From NCBI RefSeq assembly GCF_044904675.1, contig NZ_JADIKJ010000001.1, forward strand, positions 186,001 through 250,000: 64,000 nucleotides of DNA. Reading direction: 5' to 3'. Below are positions 1 through 11,780 of this stretch, piece after piece (positions within the stretch are counted from its first letter, which is position 1; each line of letters begins with the position of its first letter). This DNA is from Dyella_B jejuensis. GTDB lineage: Bacteria; Pseudomonadota; Gammaproteobacteria; Xanthomonadales; Rhodanobacteraceae. The notes below the pieces were generated by a model. That model was not told where the DNA came from. It saw nothing but the letters and a program-made list of their open reading frames with translations, and did not search any database. Both the position numbers and the translations under genes were made by a program.

Positions 1-1319
1 AGGTCGGCTGAAAAGCCCAGGCACGCCAGGTCCTTCAGTTCGTCACGGGTCATCGGGCCGGTGGTGTCCTGCGAACCCACCGAGGTCATCTTCGGCTCGC
101 AGTAAGTGCCCGGGCGCACGCCTTTGCCTTCCGGCAGACCGCAGGCGCGACCGACCATCTTCTGCGCCAGCGTGTAACCCTTGCCGCTATCGGCCGGATT
201 CTGCGGCAGGCGGAACAGGTTCGACGGCGGCAGTCCGAGTGCTTCGCGTGCCTTGGCGGTGAGGCCGCGGCCGATGATCAGCGGAATGCGGCCGCCGGCG
301 CGCACTTCGTCGAACAGCACGTCGGACTTCACCTGGAACTCGGCGATCACCTGGCCGTTCTTCAATGCCCTGCCTTCGTAGGGACGCAGCTCGACCACGT
401 CGCCCATGTCCATCTGCGATACATCCAGCTCGATCGGCAGCGCGCCGGCATCTTCCATCGTGTTGTAGAAGATCGGGGCGATCTTGGAACCGAGGCATAC
501 GCCGCCGAAGCGCTTGTTGGGGATGAACGGAATATCCTCGCCGGTCCACCACAGCACCGAATTGGTGGCGGATTTGCGGCTGGAGCCGGTACCGACCACA
601 TCGCCGACATAAGCCACCAGGTGGCCCTGGTTCTTGAGGTCGAGGATCTGCTGGATCGGACCGCGCTTGCCATCCTCTTCCGGCTGGAATGGCGCGCCGT
701 CGCGCTGGTTTTTCAGCATCGCCAGCGCGTGCAGCGGAATGTCCGGTCGCGTGGTGGCATCGGGCGCCGGCGACAGGTCGTCGGTATTGGTTTCGCCCGG
801 CACCTTGAACACCGTGACGGTGAGACTCTCGGGCACCTGCGGACGGCTGGTGAACCATTCCGCGTCGGCCCAGCTCTGCAGCACCGATTTGGCATTCGCG
901 TTGCCCTTGTCCGCCTTTTCCTTTACATCGTGGAAGGCGTCGAACATGAGCAGCGTCTTCTTCAACGCTTCAGCCGCAATGCCGCCTACTTGCGCGTCGT
1001 CGAGCAGTTCGATCAACGGCTGGATGTTGTAGCCGCCGAGCATGGTGCCCAGCAGCTCGGTGGCCTTTTCGCGACTGACCAGCGCACAGCGCTCGGTGCC
1101 AAATGCTACGGCCGCCAGATAAGACGCCTTGACCTTGGCCGCATCATCCACGCCAGCCGGCACGCGGTTAGTGATCAAGTCGACAAGAAACGCTGCTTCA
1201 CCCGCAGGCGGATTCTTCAGCAGTTCGATCAGGTCGGCGGTCTGCTGGGCCGACAGCGGCAGCGGGGGAATTCCCAGCGCGGCGCGCTCGGCGGCATGTT
1301 GGCGATAGGCGTTGAGCAT
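1..1319 (-). CDS. acnB: Aconitate hydratase B, N-terminal part (cut by window edge)
   Basis: TCA-cycle enzyme isomerising citrate and isocitrate (also 2-methylisocitrate dehydration) in the cytoplasm. The reverse strand reads from ATG at 1319 as MLNAYRQHAAERAALGIPP, the usual AcnB N-terminus with its HEAT-like domain, followed by the swivel-domain signature GDVVGTGSSRKSATNSVLWW, about 439 codons in all with no stop. The iron-sulfur cysteines lie beyond position 1, so catalytic integrity cannot be checked. It is divergent from acnA across a 395-base gap, so both aconitases are paired. Family assignment is certain; the gene is partial only because of the window edge. Confidence 0.96.
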   Translation of the reverse strand, partial: MLNAYRQHAAERAALGIPPLPLSAQQTADLIELLKNPPAGEAAFLVDLITNRVPAGVDDAAKVKASYLAAVAFGTERCALVSREKATELLGTMLGGYNIQPLIELLDDAQVGGIAAEALKKTLLMFDAFHDVKEKADKGNANAKSVLQSWADAEWFTSRPQVPESLTVTVFKVPGETNTDDLSPAPDATTRPDIPLHALAMLKNQRDGAPFQPEEDGKRGPIQQILDLKNQGHLVAYVGDVVGTGSSRKSATNSVLWWTGEDIPFIPNKRFGGVCLGSKIAPIFYNTMEDAGALPIELDVSQMDMGDVVELRPYEGRALKNGQVIAEFQVKSDVLFDEVRAGGRIPLIIGRGLTAKAREALGLPPSNLFRLPQNPADSGKGYTLAQKMVGRACGLPEGKGVRPGTYCEPKMTSVGSQDTTGPMTRDELKDLACLGFSAD

Positions 1320-1714
1320 GTGATCTCGTCCTGTGGCTGGCAAAAAGGAAGTGCTTCCGCCAGTTGCGGATGCCCTCCCAGGTGATTCGATTCGGCACGG
1401 CCGCTGCCTGGGCCTGGGAGGCGGGAAAACCCTGCTCCTGTGCCGCTTTCGGGCTCTGCTCCAGCCGCGTATTTTGCCAGTCGCCACGCAATCACCGCAA
1501 TCGGAGACGGCGTTTCCGGCAGCGTTCGAAATCTTGCAATCGCCTCGTGCTGAAATGGCTCGAAAGCCGCTTGCACGCCTGGCGATTTGCCCCAAACTCC
1601 GCCGCATTCCCCAACGCAAGGCGCTTCTTGCAATTCCCCTAACGTTCGCTGCACTAGCATCCGATGGCTGCGCCACGCGCATCCGACCGACTTCAAGCAA
1701 CAGGAGCTACGCCC
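1320..1714. other. Intergenic region between divergent acnB and acnA
   Basis: This 395-base stretch must hold the promoters of both aconitase genes. Open frames here run into or against the flanking genes and have no recognisable protein content. I see no clear sigma-70 box pair, hairpin with T-tract or riboswitch. An AGGAG at 1702-1706 is the ribosome binding site of acnA. Confidence 0.6.
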
Positions 1715-4453
<2,739 letters not shown>

Positions 4454-4473
4454 CGCTCTCTCGATACCGCCGC

Positions 4474-4505
4474 AAGTAAGCGCCGCCGCCGTGCGGCGCT
4501 TACTT
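4474..4505 (+). terminator. Perfect 13-bp hairpin after acnA
   Basis: The arms at 4474-4486 and 4493-4505 are exact reverse complements around a six-base loop, directly after acnA. No T-tract follows, so it may act as a 3'-end stabilising hairpin or a bidirectional barrier with the convergent lipoprotein gene rather than a classical intrinsic terminator. Confidence 0.55.
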
Positions 4506-4606
4506 CCGCAGTGCGCGGCGCCCTGGCAACCGCCAGGCCTGCGCCAAACACCGCCGCCTGACAGCCGCGGCGCCAACGCGGGCTACGCCAACAGTGCGAA
4601 CAGACC

Positions 4607-5050
4607 TCAGAACTGCCGCACCCAGGTCGCCTCATAACATCGCCAATCGCGCCCCTCCCGGCGCCAGGCTGTTTCTACCTTGTACACGTCCCATTGCGCA
4701 GGCAGCCATGTGCCGCCACGGGCCAAGGTGACGGTGAAGTCCGCCACATACCGTTCGCCGCGCGGCAGGACGTCTATCGTTCCAACTGCCGCATGCAAGG
4801 TTTCGCCGCGCAATTTGGCCACCCGCAACAAATTGCCGAGGTCTTCGCGACTCATTACGCCATGGTTGCCGTCAAAATCCGAGGTGAGCGGGTCCACCAC
4901 TGCCGATGCATCGCCCTTTGCGGTGGCTTGCACGGCCATCTCGATAGCCTGCCGGATCTGCGCTTCGTCCGGCGCGCGGCGGCATCCGGTGGCGCCAAGC
5001 AACAGCACCAGCAGGCAAAAAAATCCAGCTCGTCGCACCTTCTTTGGCAT
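4607..5050 (-). CDS. NTF2-like lipoprotein, unknown function
   Basis: Predicted lipoprotein of 147 residues. From MPKKVRRAGF there is a basic n-region, a hydrophobic stretch and the lipobox LLGATGC, so the mature protein begins at a lipidated cysteine. The rest (early helix ending in a TSDFDGNHG segment, then alternating strands such as RYVADFTVTL and DVYKVETAWRREG) resembles the SnoaL/NTF2-like fold; this is inference from pattern. Start 5050 is preferred over 5068 because it fits a signal peptide. It is divergent from fadD with 126 bases between them. The role is unknown. Confidence 0.75.
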   Translation of the reverse strand: MPKKVRRAGFFCLLVLLLGATGCRRAPDEAQIRQAIEMAVQATAKGDASAVVDPLTSDFDGNHGVMSREDLGNLLRVAKLRGETLHAAVGTIDVLPRGERYVADFTVTLARGGTWLPAQWDVYKVETAWRREGRDWRCYEATWVRQF

Positions 5051-5082
5051 ACCTGGACCTCGCTGCAACGCGGCTTGCCGCT

Positions 5083-5096
5083 ATACGCTGGCGTAT
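5083..5096. promoter_or_regulatory. Palindrome in the divergent lipoprotein/fadD promoter region
   Basis: ATACGC, two bases, then GCGTAT: a 14-base near-continuous palindrome in the 126-base divergent intergenic region. It is placed where a repressor of either gene would bind. It does not match the PsrA or FadR consensus that I know. Regulator unknown. Confidence 0.3.
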
Positions 5097-5176
5097 GCTC
5101 CAATGCCTCGCCCGCATGATGCCCGATACATGTCATCGCCACCATCGGCATTCACTACTGGAGCTTGGGATCGAAC

Positions 5177-6865
5177 ATGAGCAATCTGCATCCGTGGCTG
5201 AGTCATTATCCGGATGGCGTACCCGCAGAGATCGACATCAACCAGTACACGTCGGTGGTCGCCGTGCTGGAAGAGGCATTTGAACGCTATCGCCAGCGCA
5301 TCGCTTTTTCCAATTTTGGCCAGAGCCTGAGTTATGGCGACATCGATACGCTGAGCGGCAAATTCGCCGCCTATCTCACCGGGGAGCTCAAGCTTTCCAA
5401 GGGCGATCGCATCGCGATCATGCTGCCCAATGTGTTGCAGTATCCCATCGCCCTGTTCGGGGCCCTGCGCGCCGGCTTGGTGGTGGTCAATACCAACCCG
5501 ATGTACACCGCGCGCGAACTCAAGCATCAATTGGTCGATGCCGATGCGCAGGCCATCGTGGTGCTCGACAATTTCGCGTCGACCCTGCAGCAGGTGGTCG
5601 CCGAGACAAGTGTCAAACACATCATCACCACCGGCATCGGCGACCTGCTGGGCGCCAAGGGCGCGTTGATCAATTTCGCGCTCAAGCATGTCAAGAAGAT
5701 GGTGCCGCCCTATCAATTGCCGCACGCGGTACGTTTCAAGAGCGCACTTGCCGCAGGCACGAACTACGCGCTGCCGAAGCCAACAGTTACACATGGCGAT
5801 ATCGCGTTCCTGCAATACACCGGCGGCACCACCGGGGTGGCCAAAGGTGCCATGCTCACGCATGCCAACATGATCGCAAATATGTTGCAGGCCGGCGCCT
5901 GGTTCGGTGCAAAGATCAAGCCGGGCGAGGAAACCATCATTACGGCCTTGCCGCTGTATCATATCTTCGCGCTAACTTGTAATTGCTTCATCTTCCTGCG
6001 CTTTGGCGGCCGTAGCATCCTGATCACCAATCCACGCGATATGGCGGGTTTCGTGAAGGAGCTTGGCAAAATCCGTTTTACCGCGATCACTGGCGTCAAC
6101 ACCTTGTTCAATGGCCTGTTGAACACGCCGGGTTTCGACCAGGTCGATTTTTCCAGCTTGCGCATGAGCTTCGGTGGCGGCATGGCCGTGCAGCGCGCGG
6201 TAGCGGAGAAGTGGGAGAAAGTCACCGGCTGTGCGCTGATCGAAGGTTATGGCATGACCGAAAGCTCGCCGGTCGCAACCATCAATCCGCTGGTGGACGG
6301 CGCGCATTTCAGCGGTTCGATCGGCCTGCCCATTCCTTCCACGGCCATCAGCATCCAGGACGAGGACGGCAGGCAGCTCGGCATCGGCGAAGTCGGGGAA
6401 ATCTGTATCCAGGGTCCGCAGGTCATGAAGGGCTATTGGAATCAGCCGGGCGAAACCGACAAGGTGCTCAGCAGCGATGGCTGGCTGCGTACCGGCGATA
6501 TCGGCCGCATGGACGATGCAGGCTTTGTCTATATCGTCGACCGCAAGAAGGACATGATCCTGGTGTCCGGCTTCAACGTGTATCCCAACGAGATCGAGGA
6601 CACGGTGATGAAACATCCGGGCGTCGCCGAAGTGGCGGCGGTCGGCGTGCCCGACGAACATTCCGGCGAGGTGGTCAAGCTGTTCGTGGTTCGCAAGGAT
6701 CCGAACCTTACGGTGGAACAACTCAAAGAGTTCTGCCGGGAAAACCTCACCGGCTACAAACGGCCGAAGGTCATCGAATTCCGCGATGCACTACCCAAGA
6801 GCAATGTGGGCAAGATCCTGCGCCGTGAACTGCGGGACGAGAAGAAGCAAGCGGTTGCCGGCTGA
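5177..6865 (+). CDS. fadD: Long-chain fatty acid CoA ligase (FadD type)
   Basis: AMP-forming acyl-CoA synthetase of 562 residues that activates fatty acids for beta-oxidation or lipid synthesis at the inner membrane. Visible motifs are the P-loop-like YTGGTTGVAKGAM, the adenylation motif GYGMTESSPVATINP and the hinge/C-terminal motif GWLRTGDIG...DRKKDMILVSGFNVYPNE. Start 5177 (MSNLHPW) follows a GGAGCTTGGGA ribosome binding site; TTG at 5165 is less likely. In Xanthomonas the homologue is RpfB in the DSF quorum-sensing cluster; no rpfF, rpfC or rpfG is present here, so I only call fatty acid activation. Confidence 0.93.
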   Translation: MSNLHPWLSHYPDGVPAEIDINQYTSVVAVLEEAFERYRQRIAFSNFGQSLSYGDIDTLSGKFAAYLTGELKLSKGDRIAIMLPNVLQYPIALFGALRAGLVVVNTNPMYTARELKHQLVDADAQAIVVLDNFASTLQQVVAETSVKHIITTGIGDLLGAKGALINFALKHVKKMVPPYQLPHAVRFKSALAAGTNYALPKPTVTHGDIAFLQYTGGTTGVAKGAMLTHANMIANMLQAGAWFGAKIKPGEETIITALPLYHIFALTCNCFIFLRFGGRSILITNPRDMAGFVKELGKIRFTAITGVNTLFNGLLNTPGFDQVDFSSLRMSFGGGMAVQRAVAEKWEKVTGCALIEGYGMTESSPVATINPLVDGAHFSGSIGLPIPSTAISIQDEDGRQLGIGEVGEICIQGPQVMKGYWNQPGETDKVLSSDGWLRTGDIGRMDDAGFVYIVDRKKDMILVSGFNVYPNEIEDTVMKHPGVAEVAAVGVPDEHSGEVVKLFVVRKDPNLTVEQLKEFCRENLTGYKRPKVIEFRDALPKSNVGKILRRELRDEKKQAVAG

Positions 6866-6903
6866 AGAGAAAGATGAAACAGGGCGGCCTTGCTCCGCGC
6901 TTC

Positions 6904-7281
6904 TTACGGCCCGCCGTCGTGCCACATTTCCAGGATGTCGGCATAGCCACCCAGCAGGTTCCACAGCGGCACCTGCTTGTCTTCTGGGATGTGCGTATAG
7001 GCGAAGCCGATGTGCCGTTCCGAGACACGCGCCACTTTGGCTTCGAGGTGGATGTGCAGGTCCTGGCCAAAGATCATGTCCAATATCCAGCTTTCGCCGG
7101 CCTGGCCGCCCCATTCACGCGGACGGCGCAGCAGCACGCCGGTGGCGGAGATGTCGATCAGGTCGGTGGGGTAGGATTCGTTGCCATGGCTCATCAAGAC
7201 CGTGGTCTTGATGCGCATGCGCGCAGGACGCAGATGCTCCTTGTCGGAACCGTCCGTGGCGTTGTCACCCATTGTCGTCAT
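6904..7281 (-). CDS. PilZ domain protein (c-di-GMP receptor candidate)
   Basis: Small cytoplasmic protein of 125 residues consisting of one PilZ domain. The c-di-GMP signature is present: an arginine cluster RPARMRI followed by DISATGVLLR (the D/NxSxxG motif), then the barrel strands ending in HIGFAYTHIPEDKQ. Start 7281 (MTTMGDN) has GGGAG about ten bases upstream. It is convergent with fadD (39 bases apart) and seems to be a single gene. Its effector partner cannot be read from context; motility, attachment or polysaccharide control is typical of the family. Confidence 0.85.
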   Translation of the reverse strand: MTTMGDNATDGSDKEHLRPARMRIKTTVLMSHGNESYPTDLIDISATGVLLRRPREWGGQAGESWILDMIFGQDLHIHLEAKVARVSERHIGFAYTHIPEDKQVPLWNLLGGYADILEMWHDGGP

Positions 7282-7992
7282 GCTTCTTAACTCCCTGCCC
7301 GCGCACCACGGCCTCACACCCGGATTGGCCTACGCAGCGAAACCCGCGCCCCATCGCCTTCCTCGGTACTAGCCGCCGGTATTGGCCCCGATATCCGCGT
7401 ATGATGAAGCAAGCCGCATGCCACGGCCACCGCAACGTTTCATTCGTCGATCACGCCTGTTTTCAGCGATACCCGCGTCGACGGCAGACGCAGCGGGTCA
7501 CATGCTGCCCCGGCACGCAATGGCGCGCATCGCCGCGTCCTGCCACCCTCTACGGCAGTTGAAGCACTCGCTGGACATGCCGCAGGACTGCAGCTAATCT
7601 GTAACCCGCGTGTGGAGCCATGCACGGATGGCCACCGGGAGCCCCGGTTGGAATGGCTTTCACCCGATGTACTCAGCCGACCTTACGAATCGCGGGCGAC
7701 GCCAGCGGCGTCACGCATGGTTTCTGCCTGATCGTTTCCAGCACTACCCGACCCGGCATCCAGCGACCGCCTACCTGACCGAACCACGCCGCGTGGCTTC
7801 ATCAGGTCCAGCAATCGCGGGAAAACCGCACGCCCGGCTGGGCATCGAGCAGATTGGCTTCATGGGAATGCCTGATTAATCGTGAGGCCTTCCGGGCATG
7901 AACCATTCTCCGGTCACGTAATGGGAGAAAGGTTCTGATCGTCAACAGAATGAACCGCCAGCTGATGCCGAGCGGTCCAACGATATGCATTG
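7282..7992. other. 711-base region without a recognisable gene
   Basis: Lies between the PilZ gene and scpA and should contain promoters for both. The open frames here (the longest start-to-stop plus frame is 7610-7879) are rich in R, P and H, as expected from out-of-frame GC-rich DNA, and I recognise none. There is a short inverted repeat TTCTCC/GGAGAA at 7906-7911 and 7924-7929 upstream of scpA. Other members of the order often have coding genes before scpA, so this could be decayed sequence. Confidence 0.5.
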
Positions 7993-8922
7993 ATGAGCAC
8001 TGAGCCAACCGAGTCTCAGCCTATACAAGCAGCGCAAGATGCGTTCGCCGGGGTGCCCCAGCAGCAGGAAATGCCGCTGGCCATCGTGCGCGGCGAACCG
8101 ATCCTGCAAATGCCGCAGGATTTGTACATCCCGCCGGATGCGCTGGAAGTCATCCTTGAGGCATTCGAGGGGCCGCTGGATCTGCTGCTGTATCTGATCC
8201 GTCGACAGAATCTCGACATTCTCGATATTCCGATTGCCGAAATTACCCGGCAATACATGGAATACATCGACATGATGCGCGATGTGATGCGCCTGGAGCT
8301 GGCCGCGGAGTACCTGCTCATGGCAGCCATCCTCGGCGAGATCAAGTCGCGGCTGTTGCTGCCACGTCCTCCCACGGAAGAGGGGCTGGAAGAGGATCCA
8401 CGGGCTGAACTGGTCCGGCGCCTGCAGGAATACGAACGCTTCAAGAAGGCTGCCGAGGATATCGACGCCCTGCCCCGGCTGGAACGCGATACGGTCACCG
8501 TGCAGGCCGACGTGGGCGAACGCAACGTGATCAAGTTGCCGCCTCCGCTGGATCTGAAGGAAATGCTGCTGGCGCTCAAGGATGTGCTGCATCGGGCCGA
8601 ACTATTCGGGCACCATGCGATCAAGCGCGAAGCGCTGAGTGTGCGCCAGCGCATGGGTGAATTGCTGAGCCGCCTTGACGGCGATCAGTTCCACCGTTTC
8701 GAAAGCCTGTTCGATGCCACCGAAGGCCGCCTTGGCGTCGTCGTTACCTTCCTGGCTATGCTGGAGCTGGCCAAGGAGTTCCTGATCAACATCGTGCAGG
8801 AAGAACCGCTGGCACCAATCTATGTGAAGGCCAATGCCAGTTCGGCGGAGGAAGAAGCAGAACTGGCGGCCGACGACGATGCATTCGAAGAAGAGCAACA
8901 CGCCGCGTCCGGCGGCGAATAA
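7993..8922 (+). CDS. scpA: Segregation and condensation protein A
   Basis: Kleisin subunit of the SMC-ScpAB condensin that compacts and segregates the chromosome. The 309-residue protein has the ScpA core starting at FEGPLDLLLYLIRRQNLDI and LAAEYLLMAAILGEIKSRLLLP, then a C-terminal winged-helix region (VTFLAMLELAKE). An additional ~50-residue N-terminal extension and an acidic alanine-rich tail are typical of Xanthomonadales versions. ATG 7993 is chosen over the overlapping TTG at 7990. It is followed by scpB after 57 bases and forms an operon with scpB and rluB. Confidence 0.93.
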   Translation: MSTEPTESQPIQAAQDAFAGVPQQQEMPLAIVRGEPILQMPQDLYIPPDALEVILEAFEGPLDLLLYLIRRQNLDILDIPIAEITRQYMEYIDMMRDVMRLELAAEYLLMAAILGEIKSRLLLPRPPTEEGLEEDPRAELVRRLQEYERFKKAAEDIDALPRLERDTVTVQADVGERNVIKLPPPLDLKEMLLALKDVLHRAELFGHHAIKREALSVRQRMGELLSRLDGDQFHRFESLFDATEGRLGVVVTFLAMLELAKEFLINIVQEEPLAPIYVKANASSAEEEAELAADDDAFEEEQHAASGGE

Positions 8923-8979
8923 CCGGTCATCCGCAGCCGCAAGGCGCGCAACCTGTCATGGACACCTGATCCTAAGGCT

Positions 8980-9927
8980 ATGCAGATCGAGCAACTCAAA
9001 TCGATTATCGAGGCCGCGCTGCTGGCCGCCAGCCAACCGCTGAGCGTGACGCAACTGGGCGAGCTGTTTGCCGAGGAAGACGAAGTCGACCGGGCGCAGG
9101 TCGCCATGGCACTGGAAGCGCTGGCCGAGGATTGTGGCGGACGAGGCGTGGAACTGAAGGAAGTGGGTTCGGGCTTTCGCTATCAGGTTCGCCAGGAGGT
9201 ACATCCCTGGGTATCGCGCATGTGGAGCGAGAAACCCAGCCGCTACTCGCGCGCGTTGCTGGAGACCCTGGCGCTGATCGCCTACCGGCAGCCGATCACA
9301 CGTCCGGAAATCGAACAGATCCGTGGCGTGGTGGTGTCGTCCAACATCATCAAGACGCTGGAAGAACGTGAATGGATCCGGGTAGTCGGCCATCGTGACG
9401 TCCCGGGCAAGCCGGCCTTGTTCGGCACTACGCGGGGCTTCCTCGATTACTTCAATCTCAAATCGCTGGACGAGCTGCCGCCGCTCTCCGATATCCGCGA
9501 TATGGAAGACCCGCAACTGCGCCTGGACGATGAGCCATTCCCGCCGCGCGTCATCCGTGATCTGCCGATCGATCCGGATGCCGAAGACGTCGAAAGCGAA
9601 GGCGATACCGCTACCGGCGAGATACACGCAGGCGTGGAGCAAGAAAGCGAACCGCACACGGACGATGCGCAGGCTGACGCCACCACGACGCGCGATCACG
9701 AAGAATCCGGCAACGAACAGCCTGCCGATGACGACGCAGCCGACCACGACCGCCAGCAGCAACCGCTCCAGGCCGACGATTCTGCCGCGCATCATCACGA
9801 TCAAGATGACTGCGCCGATGCGGATGTCGTCACCCAAACCCATCCTTCCACTGCCGACGAGGCAGCGGACCATGCGGATGCCGATGAAGGCTCCGCCGAG
9901 CAAGACACCGAGGAGTACCGCGCATGA
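8980..9927 (+). CDS. scpB: Segregation and condensation protein B with long acidic tail
   Basis: Winged-helix partner of ScpA in the SMC complex. Residues 1-190 are the normal ScpB (MQIEQLKSIIEAALLAA, then YSRALLETLALIAYRQPITR and IRGVVVSSNIIKTLEEREW). Residues ~200-315 form a low-complexity D/E/A/H/Q-rich tail that the core family lacks, including several HH, DD and QQ runs; it is probably disordered. The stop overlaps the rluB start as ATGA, indicating translational coupling. Confidence 0.92.
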   Translation: MQIEQLKSIIEAALLAASQPLSVTQLGELFAEEDEVDRAQVAMALEALAEDCGGRGVELKEVGSGFRYQVRQEVHPWVSRMWSEKPSRYSRALLETLALIAYRQPITRPEIEQIRGVVVSSNIIKTLEEREWIRVVGHRDVPGKPALFGTTRGFLDYFNLKSLDELPPLSDIRDMEDPQLRLDDEPFPPRVIRDLPIDPDAEDVESEGDTATGEIHAGVEQESEPHTDDAQADATTTRDHEESGNEQPADDDAADHDRQQQPLQADDSAAHHHDQDDCADADVVTQTHPSTADEAADHADADEGSAEQDTEEYRA

Positions 9928-11306
9928 ATGCGCCGCAAAAATCCGTATTGAGTCTCAAGCGCGCCACGTCGCCTGAAAACGTTCCCCCGATCGAAGAGCG
10001 CCTGCATAAGGTGCTCGCCAACGCCGGCCTCGGCTCGCGCCGCATGCTGGAGCAGCGCATCCAGGGCGGCGAAGTTGAAGTCAACGGCACCGCTGCCAGC
10101 ATTGGCGCCAGCGTCCGCGCCGGTGATCGCATAACGATCGATAGCAAACAATTCGTCGTCGCCACCGATAACCGTGACGACGCCGAGGTGCTGGTCTATC
10201 ACAAGCCCGAAGGCGTGGTGACCACGCGCGAAGACCCCGAAGGCCGCCCCACCGTGTTCGAGCAGCTGCCACGCCTGAAAGGCGCGCGCTGGGTCGCGGT
10301 AGGCCGCCTGGACATCAACACCACCGGGCTGTTGCTGCTCACCACCGACGGCGAACTTGCCAACGCACTGATGCATCCGCGTAGCGGGCTGGAGCGCGAA
10401 TACCTTTGCCGCGTGCATGGCGAAGTACCCGATGAAGTGATCGAAAAGCTCAAGGCAGGCGTGGAACTGGAAGACGGCCCTGCCCGCTTCGACGAGATCG
10501 CCATCATCAGCCGGGGTGGCAGCCATAGCTGGTTCCGCGTGGTGATCCGCGAAGGTCGCAACCGCGAAGTGCGCCGGCTGTGGGACTCCCAGGGGTTCTT
10601 GGTCAGCCGCCTCAAGCGCATCCGCTATGGCGGCATCGAACTGCCGCGCATGCTGCGCCGTGGAGATTGCGAAACGCTGGGCGAGGAGTCCGTCAAGGAA
10701 CTGCGCAAAGCGGCCGGGCTCGGCGCCCCGCAACCGGTGCTCACCCTCAGTCCGGTACTGCACCAGCGCCGCGCGCCGCGCAACGTCACCGAATATCGGC
10801 CGGAAAAAGGCGCCGGGGCAGCATGGAGCAGCGGTTATCACGACGAAGCCCGCGAACTGCGCGCATTCGATCGTATCCGCGAAGAGCCCGCACGCGGCAA
10901 GCAGCAACGCCGCCGACCCAATCCGAATCGCGAAGTGAACGGCAACGTCGCCCGCCCGGAACGGCCACAGAAAAACGCTGGCCACAAGAAGAAGCGCGGC
11001 ATCGGCCCGGGCCAGGAATTGCCGCCGGCACGCACCTGGTTCGCTGGCGAAAGCCGTGAAGGCGGTCGCACCGGCGCCAGCAGCGGCGCGAATGCCTATG
11101 GCAATCGTCGCGGTGGCGGTGGCGGCGGCAATGCGGCTCCCTACAGCGGCTTCAACGCCGGCGGCAATGCTGGTGCCAATGCCGGTCGCAGCAATCGGGG
11201 CAATCGTCCGGGCCAGGGCCAGGGCGGCAGGCCGCAGGGCCGTGGCAACCGACCGCCCGGTGGCGGCCGGCCCGGTGGCGGCGGTAACCGTTCCGGCAAT
11301 CGCTGA
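9924..11306 (+). CDS. rluB: 23S rRNA pseudouridine synthase B with Gly/Asn/Arg-rich extension
   Basis: Makes pseudouridine 2605 (E. coli numbering) in 23S rRNA. There is an N-terminal S4 RNA-binding domain (HKVLANAGLGSRRMLEQRI), then the RsuA-family catalytic core with the aspartate in GRLDINTTGLLLLTTDGE and the GRNREVRRLWDSQG motif. The core ends near residue 255; the remaining ~200 residues are first arginine-rich and then GN/GGR-repeat-rich, like an RGG-type RNA-binding tail. Total length is 460 against ~290 for E. coli RluB. Coupled to scpB by a 4-base overlap. Confidence 0.94.
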   Translation: MNAPQKSVLSLKRATSPENVPPIEERLHKVLANAGLGSRRMLEQRIQGGEVEVNGTAASIGASVRAGDRITIDSKQFVVATDNRDDAEVLVYHKPEGVVTTREDPEGRPTVFEQLPRLKGARWVAVGRLDINTTGLLLLTTDGELANALMHPRSGLEREYLCRVHGEVPDEVIEKLKAGVELEDGPARFDEIAIISRGGSHSWFRVVIREGRNREVRRLWDSQGFLVSRLKRIRYGGIELPRMLRRGDCETLGEESVKELRKAAGLGAPQPVLTLSPVLHQRRAPRNVTEYRPEKGAGAAWSSGYHDEARELRAFDRIREEPARGKQQRRRPNPNREVNGNVARPERPQKNAGHKKKRGIGPGQELPPARTWFAGESREGGRTGASSGANAYGNRRGGGGGGNAAPYSGFNAGGNAGANAGRSNRGNRPGQGQGGRPQGRGNRPPGGGRPGGGGNRSGNR

Positions 11307-11326
11307 GCATGCGGCCGGCGCCGCCG

Positions 11327-11671
11327 ATGATCCGCATCTATCACAACAGCCGCTGCTCGAAATCGCGCAGCGCGTTGAGCTTGCTTGAGCAACACGGCGT
11401 ACCCTTTGAGGTCATCCATTATCTGGATACGCCGCCCAGCGCAGCCGAGTTGAAAACTTTGCTGCGGCAACTCGACATGCCAGCGCGCCAGCTGCTTCGT
11501 CGTGGCGAAGTTACCTATCAAGAGCTTGGTCTGGATGATGTTTCGCTAACCGAGGACGCATTGATCGCCGCGATGGCAAAGCATCCGCAATTAATCGAGC
11601 GCCCTATCGTCGTCGCCAACAACAAAGCAGTTATCGGCCGCCCGCCGGAAGCAGTGCTCACTGTTCTCTAG
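11327..11671 (+). CDS. arsC: ArsC/Spx-family arsenate reductase-like protein
   Basis: Thioredoxin-fold protein of 114 residues using a CxxS-type N-terminal site (MIRIYHNSRCSKSRSALSLL), followed by the family's RPIVVANNKAVIGRPPEAV loop. It is likely a glutaredoxin-dependent arsenate reductase, though YffB/Spx relatives of the same family have other roles and no arsR or arsB is adjacent. ATG 11327 gives the standard N-terminus; the ATG at 11309 would add six residues. It lies 20 bases after rluB and ends just before a bidirectional terminator. Confidence 0.85.
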   Translation: MIRIYHNSRCSKSRSALSLLEQHGVPFEVIHYLDTPPSAAELKTLLRQLDMPARQLLRRGEVTYQELGLDDVSLTEDALIAAMAKHPQLIERPIVVANNKAVIGRPPEAVLTVL

Positions 11672-11730
11672 AGACCGGATGGCAGTGGCATCGAAGATCA
11701 GCATCGTGCCTGGCACCAGTCCTGCGGTAT

Positions 11731-11766
11731 AAAAAAAAGCCGCCCGAGAAGGGCGGCCTGTTTTTT
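11731..11766. terminator. Bidirectional intrinsic terminator between arsC and ftsH
   Basis: Stem GCCGCCC at 11739-11745, loop GAGAA, stem GGGCGGC at 11751-11757, with eight A residues on the left and TGTTTTTT on the right. It therefore terminates both the plus-strand arsC transcript and the minus-strand rlmE-ftsH transcript. Confidence 0.92.
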
Positions 11767-11780
11767 CATCCGAGAGCGTT

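Noticed and set aside
5165..6865. rpfB as the name of the acyl-CoA ligase
   Set aside because: No rpf genes flank it; the generic fadD assignment is safer.
7408..7731. 107-codon plus-strand open frame without ATG, GTG or TTG start in the 711-base gap
   Set aside because: Open by chance is quite likely at this GC content, and I recognise no homology; not enough to call a pseudogene.
7610..7879. 89-codon plus-strand frame in the same gap
   Set aside because: Arginine/histidine/proline-rich, no recognisable motif, no ribosome binding site; likely noise.
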